Source: an uncultured Prevotellaceae bacterium (GTDB lineage: Bacteria; Bacteroidota; Bacteroidia; Bacteroidales; Bacteroidaceae). From it: DNA of 64,000 bases. Below, in pieces: positions 17,672 to 24,440 of this stretch. The position numbers were made by a program, and so were the translations under genes. Positions within the stretch are counted from its first letter, which is position 1; every line of letters begins with the position of its first letter. The DNA is taken from NCBI GenBank assembly GCA_947307015.1, contig CAMZHV010000002.1:62001-126000 (forward strand), given 5' to 3'. The notes beneath the pieces are model-generated. The model had not been told where the DNA came from. It was given only the letters and a program-made list of their open reading frames with translations, and searched no databases.

Positions 17672-18586
17672 ATGAAGCACCGTTTTTTAGTCTTTTTTGT
17701 AACATTTATCACTTCCACGACGCTCTTTGCCCAGTCTGGGCAGTCCGTTCAGTGGCGTTACATCGAGAATTACAAGGATATGGCCATCGACCAGATGCGC
17801 CGCTATCAGATTCCGGCCTCCATCACCCTCGCTCAGGGGCTCATAGAGAGCAGTGCTGGACAGAGCCGTCTGGCCATCGAGGCGCACAACCATTTTGGCA
17901 TCAAGGCGGGTTCCAACTGGACGGGGCTTTACATCGTGATGGCTGACGACACCCCGTACGACCGCTTCCGCAAATACGACACCGACGACGAGAGCTACGA
18001 GGATCATTCGCGCTTCCTGTGCAACAACCAGCGCTACCGTCCGCTCTTCAAGCTGAAGCTCACCGACTATAAAGGTTGGGCCAACGGCCTGAAACGCTGT
18101 GGTTATGCCACCAATCCAACCTACGGCGCAATGCTCATTGGCGTCATCGAACGCTACAACCTGCAGCAGTTCGACACCTACACCAAGGGGCGCCATCACT
18201 CTTCGCACCCGTCGGTAGGCGAGGAGAGCACCTTCTTCGCACGCCACATCGTCTATCGCGTCAACAAGACCTATATGATCATCGCTGTTAGCGGAGACAC
18301 TTGGGAGGAAATTGCCTGGGAGACGGGCGTCAGCGTAAAGAAACTGCTGAAGTACAACGAGCGTCCGAAGGACATGCCGCTGAATATCGGCGATATCATC
18401 TATCTGGAGAAGAAGCCCAAAAAGGCCGATAAGAGCCTCAAAGGCGTGCCCCATGTGGTGCAGCCCGGCGAGTCGCTCTACGACATTGCGCAACACTACG
18501 CCGTCCAGCTCAAGACCCTCTACAAACTCAACGCCCTCGCTCCCGACTACGTTCCCCAGCCCGGCGACCTCATCTGGCTGCACTGA
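17672..18586 (+). CDS. Glucosaminidase with two LysM domains
   Basis: A 304-residue exported peptidoglycan hydrolase. The signal peptide ends near TLFAQ (residue 21). A FlgJ/GH73-type N-acetylglucosaminidase domain spans about residues 30-170, with the likely catalytic Glu in GLIESSAGQS (about 56), then NHFGIK and YDTDDESYEDHS. Two LysM modules follow, about 208-253 (AVSGDTWEEIAWETGV) and 260-304 (VQPGESLYDIAQHYAV), and anchor it to the wall. It faces the cdd-lysozyme operon divergently, so two wall hydrolases are neighbours. Confidence 0.88.
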   Translation: MKHRFLVFFVTFITSTTLFAQSGQSVQWRYIENYKDMAIDQMRRYQIPASITLAQGLIESSAGQSRLAIEAHNHFGIKAGSNWTGLYIVMADDTPYDRFRKYDTDDESYEDHSRFLCNNQRYRPLFKLKLTDYKGWANGLKRCGYATNPTYGAMLIGVIERYNLQQFDTYTKGRHHSSHPSVGEESTFFARHIVYRVNKTYMIIAVSGDTWEEIAWETGVSVKKLLKYNERPKDMPLNIGDIIYLEKKPKKADKSLKGVPHVVQPGESLYDIAQHYAVQLKTLYKLNALAPDYVPQPGDLIWLH

Positions 18587-18602
18587 CCGTAAACGGTGAC
18601 GC

Positions 18603-18671
18603 TCACAAATGAATATTATTTGTTCGTTTGTAGAACTGTTCTAAATAGCTGTCAATTTTTCGTTTAAGCAT
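18603..18671 (-). pseudogene. 5' remnant of an AAA ATPase (DUF4143-type) gene
   Basis: Twenty-two codons read MLKRKIDSYLEQFYKRTNN then IHL and a stop. The first 19 residues match the usual opening of Bacteroidetes AAA_14/DUF4143 ATPases, but the Walker A that should follow is absent. It looks like a deletion remnant of the start of such a gene, with its upstream repeat still attached. Confidence 0.55.
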
Positions 18672-18675
18672 ATCA

Positions 18676-18756
18676 TGTCCGATTTTCCAATGTAAAGATA
18701 GGTGTTTTTGTCCGTTTTTCCAACATAAATTCGTGTGTTTTTGTCCGTTTTTCCAA
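18676..18756. repeat. Three 33-bp tandem repeats upstream of the ATPase remnant
   Basis: TGTTTTTGTCCGTTTTTCCAA occurs at 18703 and again at 18736. A degenerate third copy (TGTCCGATTTTCCAA) lies at 18676, at the same 33-base period. The third copy abuts the remnant's start codon on the minus strand. The rest of 18587-18868 shows no other gene. Confidence 0.75.
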
Positions 18757-18840
18757 TTAATTAACAAATAAAGTCTACTCTTCGTGGTGCAACAACCCAA
18801 ATACGTCGCAAGACGTGGTGGGGCAAAAAAATAATTTTTC

Positions 18841-18865
18841 TTCGAAATAGACTACAGACTACAGC
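18841..18865 (+). repeat. Left 25-bp inverted repeat of the HU-like/VapE block
   Basis: TTCGAAATAGACTACAGACT plus ACAGC. It is a perfect inverted match to 21327-21351 and ends three bases from the stop codon of the HU-like gene. Confidence 0.85.
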
Positions 18866-18868
18866 CGC

Positions 18869-19525
18869 CTACCTTAAAATATATACGCGGTGGCTGCCGT
18901 AGCCTTTGGCCGCAATGCCATAGGCCGGGTCTTCCCAAGAGGCTTTCAGCTCGCGCTGGGCAGCAGAGTAGGATAGGCCGGTGATGGTGGCGTAGTCGCG
19001 AACAGTCATGAAGGGGTGATTGGCCAGAAACTCGCGCGCCACAATCATACGGTTCTTCACCTGAGGGTATTTCGACTTCTTGATGCGTACGCCCTCCTTA
19101 CCATAGACGCGGCTGATCTTCTGCTTGCGAAATTGCTCATCTACAGCCTTGTATAAGTCTTTGTTTTTGCGGTAATTGATGTGGTCGAGACGCAAATAAC
19201 GCGCATCCAACGTCTTCTCTTCCGTCTCATTCCCCTCGCTATCCGCCTGTTTCTTGTTCGTCTTCATCTTTACGCCGATGCTGAAGACGCCGATGCCAGG
19301 TAGCTCCACTGCAAAGCCTTTACCCAGTTGTTCCGCTAATTCGTCGGCCACGCCGATGAGCACACCGGTTATGACGGCCTTGTTGTAGCTGCTGCGATGC
19401 ACCACCTCCTTGATGAACTGTTCGCCACCGATGCGCCCCTTGTGCTTGAGGCGGTGTACCGACCTGTTGTTTTCCGGATCCAAAATGTTGCGCTGTTCCA
19501 GCTTGTAGTACTCAATTTCGTTCAT
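18869..19525 (-). CDS. HU-family DNA-binding protein with C-terminal helix-turn-helix
   Basis: A 218-residue protein. Residues about 25-150 match the HU/IHF-like domain common in Bacteroidetes accessory regions (GGEQFIKEVVHRSSYNKAVI, VELPGIGVFSIGVKM). The C-terminal 70 residues look like a winged helix (FMTVRDYATITGLSYSAAQR). It is probably an architectural or regulatory DNA-binding protein. It is transcribed divergently from a VapE-like gene across a 413-base region rich in inverted repeats, and the pair is bracketed by 25-bp inverted repeats, which suggests one module. Confidence 0.75.
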   Translation of the reverse strand: MNEIEYYKLEQRNILDPENNRSVHRLKHKGRIGGEQFIKEVVHRSSYNKAVITGVLIGVADELAEQLGKGFAVELPGIGVFSIGVKMKTNKKQADSEGNETEEKTLDARYLRLDHINYRKNKDLYKAVDEQFRKQKISRVYGKEGVRIKKSKYPQVKNRMIVAREFLANHPFMTVRDYATITGLSYSAAQRELKASWEDPAYGIAAKGYGSHRVYILR

Positions 19526-19938
19526 CTCGACGTTTGTTTAGTTTTGATTGTGCAAATGTACGGTTATATTTTGGAACGCCCAAATCCTCGTCTTTAAATG
19601 ATGTTAAAAGCACTTGGTGATAGTAAAATATCTTGCAGTGCTATTTAAATAACACTTTGTGACATTTCAATAGTACGCAGTGATTTTAATAAATCGTCTA
19701 TCGGATGGAGTGATTTTAGATAAGGGCTCAGACCGATAACTCAAGAAGTTTGGAATGAAACCGCTGGACGTGTCGAGCAATACACTTATAAGCTTTTGCC
19801 GAAACATATAGTGTTGAATAACAGTGAAAAATACTTGAAAAACAAGTGTATTAAACTCTTGACAGGAGCTGGTTCTTGTTGTATCTTTGCACTCGATTTA
19901 ATACACTTAATGTTTAACAACTAAAAATTTTCACTGTT
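19526..19938. other. 413-bp divergent control region
   Basis: No gene is seen. It holds a promoter for each flanking gene, a near-perfect 20-base palindrome (AGTGCTATTTAAATAACACT, 19637-19656) and two concentric inverted repeats around the plus-strand promoter. Short motifs resembling AGTGATTTTA recur at about 19678 and 19710. Confidence 0.7.
19553..19560 (-). promoter_or_regulatory. -7 box for the HU-like gene
   Basis: TACATTTG on the minus strand, 28 bases before the ATG at 19525. Confidence 0.65.
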
Positions 19939-19939
19939 A
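19819..19939. promoter_or_regulatory. Concentric inverted repeats enclosing the VapE-like promoter
   Basis: The outer arms are TAACAGTGAAAA (19819-19830) and TTTTCACTGTTA (19928-19939). The inner arms are AAGTGTATTAAA (19844-19855) and TTTAATACACTT (19897-19908). All are perfect 12-mers. Between the inner arms lie TTGACAG (19859) and TATCTTTG (19882-19889) with 20-base spacing, a clear promoter. The last outer base is the A of the start codon. Confidence 0.8.
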
Positions 19940-21225
19940 TGGAAACTAACCAGAACAACGAAGTCCTGAACATCGTTCAGGCAACTAACGAGAGCATCGC
20001 TCTCACCAACAACGAGGGCTACACCCTCACCAACAACGAGAGCTCTGCTCTCAATGCTAACATGATGGGACAGACCATTCCCATGAGTCCTGTCCATGAG
20101 TTCCTGACCACGGGCTACGACCTGCGTCGCAATCTCATCAGTGGCAAGATCGAGTTCCGCGAGATGGGCGCACGCGATTACCATGTGCTCACGCAGGACG
20201 AGCAGAACAGCCTCCTGATGGCTGCTGAGGCTGCGCTTCCTGGCGTGAAGCGCCTGCGTGAACGTCTGCTCACCACTATCTATTCTCGTGCGACGCGCGA
20301 CTACAATCCCGCTGCCGAGTGGCTGCACGGCCTGCCCGCATGGGATGCGAAGAACCATGTCGATGCCTTGCTCAACCGCATTCCCGGTCTGAGTGCTGAG
20401 GAGCGTTACTGGCTGCACGTGTGGCTGCGCTCCGCCGTCGCCCACTGGTTGCAGATGGACAGCCTGCACGGCAACGAGCTGGTGCCCACGTTCATCGGCG
20501 AACAGGGCTGTGGCAAGAGTACCTTCTGCCGTCTGCTGCTGCCCCAGCACCTGCGTCAGTATTTCCTCGACCATGTGAACCTGGGCAACAAGTTCGACAG
20601 GGAGATGGCGCTGACCAGTAACCTCATCGTCAACATCGACGAGCTGGATCAGGTGCGCCGCTCCCAGCAGGCTGACCTCAAGCAGCTGCTCACCAAGAGC
20701 TGTGTTAACGGGCGTCCTATCTATGGCAAGGCGCAGCAGGACCGCCTGCGCTACGCCAGCTTCGTGGCAACGACGAACAACCATCATCCCCTGCACGACC
20801 CCACGGGCTCCCGTCGCTTCCTCTGCATCGAGATCCCTACAGGTCAGCTCATTGACAACGTGACGCCCATCGACTACGACCAGCTCTACGCCCAGCTGCT
20901 GGCTGAGCTGCACAGTGGCGAACGTTACTGGTTCAGCGAGGAGGAGACGCGTGCCATCCAGCGTCACAACGCGCCCTACCAGTCGACCGTGGACATGGAG
21001 CGCATCGTCATCGACTGTTTCCGTCAGCCCGCTGCCGACGAGCCCTGCAAGACCATCACGATGTCCGACGTTCTCGACACCGTGATCCGCGAGTACCCCT
21101 TCATCCGCCCTGTACACAGCACCAAGGTGCAGTTGGGCATCGCCCTCACCACCAAGGGCTTCCAGACCAAGCGCGAGGATTTCGGCATGACCTACTACGC
21201 TATCCCTCGCAACCGCGTGGCCTAA
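19939..21225 (+). CDS. VapE/VirE-family P-loop ATPase (virulence-associated E-like), short form
   Basis: A 428-residue protein with the core of VapE/DUF3874 helicase-like ATPases: EWLHGLPAWD, Walker A GEQGCGKST (from residue 187), Walker B LIVNIDELDQ (about 229), the ATTNN sensor and GSRRFLCIEI. Many family members are longer and carry an N-terminal primase or VirE_N domain. Here the first 50 residues are instead an Asn/Thr/Glu-rich stretch with a repeated LTNNE motif. Such proteins occur in phage-satellite and plasmid-like elements, where they act in replication. Its role here is unknown. A strong terminator lies downstream. Confidence 0.8.
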   Translation: METNQNNEVLNIVQATNESIALTNNEGYTLTNNESSALNANMMGQTIPMSPVHEFLTTGYDLRRNLISGKIEFREMGARDYHVLTQDEQNSLLMAAEAALPGVKRLRERLLTTIYSRATRDYNPAAEWLHGLPAWDAKNHVDALLNRIPGLSAEERYWLHVWLRSAVAHWLQMDSLHGNELVPTFIGEQGCGKSTFCRLLLPQHLRQYFLDHVNLGNKFDREMALTSNLIVNIDELDQVRRSQQADLKQLLTKSCVNGRPIYGKAQQDRLRYASFVATTNNHHPLHDPTGSRRFLCIEIPTGQLIDNVTPIDYDQLYAQLLAELHSGERYWFSEEETRAIQRHNAPYQSTVDMERIVIDCFRQPAADEPCKTITMSDVLDTVIREYPFIRPVHSTKVQLGIALTTKGFQTKREDFGMTYYAIPRNRVA

Positions 21226-21278
21226 AGGCTTGAAAATGAGAATCGAAAAATGAGCCGTATTCGCTAATTACTACCATG

Positions 21279-21319
21279 AAACAGTCAGGGGCGCCCACCT
21301 TCGGCGCCCCTGACTGTTT
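21279..21319 (+). terminator. Strong hairpin terminator after the VapE-like gene
   Basis: A perfect 17-bp stem, AAACAGTCAGGGGCGCC (21279-21295) with its complement at 21303-21319, and a 7-base loop. No long T run follows, but the stem starts with AAA and ends with TTT. Confidence 0.8.
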
Positions 21320-21326
21320 CCCTCCC

Positions 21327-21351
21327 GCTGTAGTCTGTAGTCTATTTCGAA
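21327..21351 (-). repeat. Right 25-bp inverted repeat of the HU-like/VapE block
   Basis: Perfect inverted copy of 18841-18865. Both copies abut A/T runs on their outward side, so they may be the ends of a mobile unit or duplicated terminator-like sequences. Confidence 0.85.
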
Positions 21352-21495
21352 CAAAAAAATTTTTTTCTCACGTTTTTCTGCATCCCATTATTCATTTTGC
21401 CATCTGTTGACCTAAATAAATAGCTGAAAGATGAAAAAAGAGGGTTGATACTATATTTTTTCGCCCTTTCATTCTTCACTTATCAATCTTTTTAC

Positions 21496-21503
21496 TACTT
21501 TTG
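21496..21503 (+). promoter_or_regulatory. -7 box for the Rpn-like gene
   Basis: TACTTTTG, 36 bases before the ATG at 21539. A clear -33 element was not seen. Confidence 0.55.
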
Positions 21504-21538
21504 TGCCGTAAAACTCATAAATATAAATAGGTGTAGCG

Positions 21539-22384
21539 ATGAAAGGCAAATACCTGAACCCAACGAATGACGTGACTTTCAAGAAGGTGTTCGGCGAACA
21601 TCCTGATCTGGTGATGAGCCTGTTGAACGCCCTGCTGCCCCTCGAACCGGGCAAGCAGATTCAGAGCGTGGAGTACCTCTCGCCGGAACTGGTGCCGGAG
21701 AACCCCAGCAAGAAGAACAGCATCGTTGACGTTCGCTGCTATGAGACAGGCGGACGGCAGTTCATCGTGGAGATGCAGATGAACTGGAACAATGAGTTCG
21801 AGCAGCGCGTGATCCTTAACGCCTCCAAGGCTGTTGTCAAGCAGCTCAACAAGGGTGAGGACTACACGCTGATACAACCCGTCTACTCATTGAACCTCAT
21901 CAACGATGTAGGCTTCGATGCCGGCCCTGATGAGTTCTATCACGACTACACCATTGTCAATGTGGCGCATACCGACCGCATCATCAAGGGCCTGCGCTTC
22001 GTCTTCGTGGAGTTGCCGAAGTTCAAGCCACAGTCGATAGCCGAGAAGAAGATGGCCGTGCTGTGGCTACGTTTCCTCACCGAGATTGACAAGGAAACCG
22101 AAGAGGTTCCCGCCGAGCTGTTGGAGAACCCCGATACGCGCAAAGCCCTAAAGATCCTTGAGAAGTCGGCCTACACCGAAGCACAGCTTCTGGCCTACGA
22201 CTACTATTGGGACGCCGTCTACAATGAGCGCTCTGCCATACGAGGCAGTTACAATAAAGGTCGTGAGGAAGGTCGTGAGGAAGCGAACCTCTCAAGTGCT
22301 CGCAAGATGAAAGCAGATGGAATGACGGCAGAGATGATTGCAAAGTATACAGGCCTCTCCGTCCAAGAAATTGAAGCACTCTGA
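21539..22384 (+). CDS. Rpn / PD-(D/E)XK nuclease-family putative transposase
   Basis: A 281-residue protein of the recombination-promoting nuclease family, opening with YLNPTNDVTFKKVFGEHPD. The nuclease core shows VDVRCYETGGRQFIVEMQM, where Asp and Glu-x-Gln form the PD-(D/E)XK site. The C-terminus has a charged helix (YNKGREEGREEANL) and a short helical tail with an MTAEMIAKYTGLSVQEIEAL motif. The family is often labelled transposase, but no terminal repeats were found around this gene. It may act in DNA recombination or nucleic-acid conflict. Confidence 0.85.
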   Translation: MKGKYLNPTNDVTFKKVFGEHPDLVMSLLNALLPLEPGKQIQSVEYLSPELVPENPSKKNSIVDVRCYETGGRQFIVEMQMNWNNEFEQRVILNASKAVVKQLNKGEDYTLIQPVYSLNLINDVGFDAGPDEFYHDYTIVNVAHTDRIIKGLRFVFVELPKFKPQSIAEKKMAVLWLRFLTEIDKETEEVPAELLENPDTRKALKILEKSAYTEAQLLAYDYYWDAVYNERSAIRGSYNKGREEGREEANLSSARKMKADGMTAEMIAKYTGLSVQEIEAL

Positions 22385-22707
22385 TTACTTATTATTTATC
22401 CATTATACATTAACACCATATTTAGCCTATGACATGACATCAGAACTCAATTAAGACATAAGGATGACGCATCCGCTTTGAATCTTGTTTCCGAAATTTC
22501 GCCAAAATTTAAGAAACATGCAAGAGTAAAAAGCTAAGGATGTTCACGCCGATTGGCGTGGGCTTTTACTCGGATATAGCATGTTAGGTTTTTGGCGAAG
22601 CCTCGGAAACGTAGACGAAGTAAGTAGTCCACGTTTTCTTTTTGTCTGTACCCAAATGAATCATCCAATCCATCAAATTATTAACCAATTAACAAAAACA
22701 ACAAAGT
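22385..22707. other. 323-bp intergenic region with a three-part stem structure
   Basis: No gene is seen. Bases 22517-22583 can fold with three co-linear stems: CATGC/GCATG outside, GAGTAAAAAGC/GCTTTTACTC (one bulged A) in the middle and CACGCCgattGGCGTG at the tip. TCCATTATACATT (22399-22411) is the inverse of a motif at 51088-51100. The structure lies about 125 bases upstream of a secreted-protein operon and could be a leader element or a small inserted repeat. Confidence 0.6.
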
Positions 22708-23184
22708 ATGAAAAGAAAGATTCTGCACATGGGGCTGTCGCTATTGCTGTTCGTCATGGCCTTGCCCTCGTTGGCCAATGAGCCTACGGCTTTGCATCTG
22801 CTCTTTGCAGACGGTAGCGACAAGTGGTTCCTATTCTCTGCGCAGCCCATGGTGACGTTCTCTGCTGACGAGCTGACCGTCACGACCTCCGATGCCGCTG
22901 TCGCCTTTACCTTCGATGCCGTAAAGGAATTCCGTTTTGATACCCCTGACGAGGATGGAATCCTTGGTAATCCCCAGACACCCCGCATCGTGCAAGATGG
23001 CAATGCCGTCCTTGTCTATGGCTCCTCCACCGATGCTGTAAGTCTCTACGACTTGTCTGGCCGCAAGCTCGGAGCCAATGTCCAACGCCAGGACGATGCG
23101 GTGAGCATCTCCTTGCAATCTCTGCCAACAGGCATTTACGTCATTCGAATTAACAACCAATCCATTAAAGTCACGAAGAAATGA
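22708..23184 (+). CDS. Small secreted protein with C-terminal YDLSGR tail
   Basis: A 158-residue exported protein of unknown function. The signal peptide ends near SLAN (about residue 24). The body is beta-rich (WFLFSAQPMVTFSADELTV). The last 50 residues (SLYDLSGRKLG to IYVIRINNQSIKVTKK) resemble the sorting-type C-terminal domain found on many secreted Bacteroidales proteins. Its stop overlaps the next gene's start (ATGA), so the two are co-expressed and may form a surface pair. Confidence 0.75.
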   Translation: MKRKILHMGLSLLLFVMALPSLANEPTALHLLFADGSDKWFLFSAQPMVTFSADELTVTTSDAAVAFTFDAVKEFRFDTPDEDGILGNPQTPRIVQDGNAVLVYGSSTDAVSLYDLSGRKLGANVQRQDDAVSISLQSLPTGIYVIRINNQSIKVTKK

Positions 23185-24155
23185 AACGCATATCCTTTGC
23201 AGCGCTCCTGCTGCTCATTACCTCCACCGTTACCTTTGCCCAGCGCATCATGAAGGTGGAGAAGACCGACGGCACTACCGTCGAGTATCCCGTCACGGAG
23301 GTTACCCGTGTGTACTTCGAAGAAATCGTCCACCCCGATCTTGCCCTTTCCACCACTACCTTGTCCCTAAAAGCCGGAGAAGCCTCGACTGTTGAGATAA
23401 CAGCGGGTAGCTGCAACTACACCGTTGTCAGTGACCAGCCTTCCGTAGCCACAGCCGAGTTGGAGGGCTCAACGATCACCGTTGCAGGTGTCGCTGTCGG
23501 CACCGCTGCCATCACCGTCACCGATACTCAGAGCGGTCAGACAGCTACGATTGCCGTGACGGTGACCGCCGCCGATAATTCCACGATCGATGCTGTCGCC
23601 GTCGACCTCGGCCTGCCTTCTGGCTCTTTGTGGGCTGACAGGAACGTTGGAGCATCCTGTCCTGAAGACTATGGTGGCTACTATGCTTGGGGTGAGACAG
23701 AAGAGAAAGGGGTATATAACTGGGATACGTACCTATATGGATACTACAATGACGATGGAGACTATAGCCATCTTGTCAACATCGGCACGGACATCGCTGG
23801 TACGGATTATGATGTCGCTCACGTCAAGTGGGGTGGCTCATGGAAGATGCCGACCAGGGATCAGGTGAGGGAGCTGTTTGAAAACTGCACTCATGAATGG
23901 ACGACCGTCAACGGCATCAACGGCCGTAGGTTCACAAGTAAGATCAACGGCAACAGCATATTCCTCCCCGCTGCGGGCAACCGCTGGGATTCGGATCTCG
24001 GCGGCGCGGGTTCGTTCGGCGACTGCTGGTCTTCGACGCTCTACGAGAGCTACCCGTACGACGCGTATTACCTCGGCTTCTTTTCGAGCATCGCGTCCTG
24101 GAACAGCAGCGGCGGCCGCCGCTTCTACGGTCTTTCCGTCCGCCCCGTGCGTTAG
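23181..24155 (+). CDS. Secreted Ig-like plus FISUMP (C-type-lectin-like) protein
   Basis: A 324-residue exported protein. A signal peptide (about residues 1-20, ending TFAQ) is followed by a short pairing segment (VEYPVTEVTRVYFEE), a bacterial Ig-like domain (about 50-130) and a Fibrobacter major paralogous domain (about 138-324: DLGLPSGSLWADRNVG, YYAWGET, WKMPT, FLPAAGNRW, SVRPVR). This last fold is C-type-lectin-like and is a recurrent target of diversity-generating retroelements. The final 45 codons are markedly richer in GC and in NNC codons than the rest of the gene. A surface binding role is inferred. Confidence 0.8.
   Translation: MKRISFAALLLLITSTVTFAQRIMKVEKTDGTTVEYPVTEVTRVYFEEIVHPDLALSTTTLSLKAGEASTVEITAGSCNYTVVSDQPSVATAELEGSTITVAGVAVGTAAITVTDTQSGQTATIAVTVTAADNSTIDAVAVDLGLPSGSLWADRNVGASCPEDYGGYYAWGETEEKGVYNWDTYLYGYYNDDGDYSHLVNIGTDIAGTDYDVAHVKWGGSWKMPTRDQVRELFENCTHEWTTVNGINGRRFTSKINGNSIFLPAAGNRWDSDLGGAGSFGDCWSSTLYESYPYDAYYLGFFSSIASWNSSGGRRFYGLSVRPVR
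24021..24155 (+). other. Candidate retroelement variable region
   Basis: The last 45 codons contain long runs of NNC codons (AAC AGC AGC GGC GGC, then CGC CGC TTC TAC) and end in a GC-rich constant stretch encoding GLSVRPVR. This is the expected result when adenines of AAC codons in a template repeat are randomised. No reverse transcriptase or template repeat is in the window. Confidence 0.45.
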
Positions 24156-24206
24156 AACTGAATGTGCATCCTCTCGCGCCTCGAACAACGCGCTTCGCCG
24201 AAATCA

Positions 24207-24273
24207 GGAGTCAGACCTTGCGGCTGGGCGGGCCCCACAAGGGCCCATGAGCCCCGTTGCGGGGTATGACTCC
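24207..24273. other. Three-stem GC-rich structure after the FISUMP gene
   Basis: The outer stem GGAGTCA (24207-24213)/TGACTCC (24267-24273) encloses two hairpins: GGGCCC/GGGCCC (24230-24246) and CCCCG/CGGGG (24252-24264). It could be a terminator, or the hairpin that accompanies the homing site of a diversity-generating retroelement. Confidence 0.6.
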
Positions 24274-24293
24274 TTTCATCTTTATGCACACCC

Positions 24294-24331
24294 CATCGCC
24301 CTCTGTCCAAGGTGAAGGACAGAGGGCGATG
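24294..24331. terminator. Hairpin copy 1, shared with 26294-26331
   Basis: A 15-bp perfect stem CATCGCCCTCTGTCC/GGACAGAGGGCGATG with an 8-base loop, followed by a TTTTT stretch. The same stem and about 25 bases of upstream flank recur 2.0 kb downstream in the same orientation. Confidence 0.8.
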
Positions 24332-24375
24332 AGTGTTTTTATTCCATAAAATTTGCAGGAATCAATCATTGTTCT

Positions 24376-24383
24376 TATCTTTG
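24376..24383 (+). promoter_or_regulatory. -7 box for the AAA ATPase gene
   Basis: TATCTTTG, with TTTG at 24352-24355 and a 20-base spacer. The transcript leader contains a GGTCG/CGACC inverted repeat with a 7-base loop (24397-24413), possibly an operator or leader hairpin. Confidence 0.75.
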
Positions 24384-24440
24384 CACTGCAAAAAAGGTCG
24401 AATAGTACGACCGAATTTGCAGTAGACATACCATAAAACA

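Noticed and set aside
19921-21117. A 398-codon open frame on the minus strand
   Set aside because: It is antisense to the VapE-like gene, whose plus-strand frame has Walker motifs and a promoter. The antisense product has no recognisable motif.
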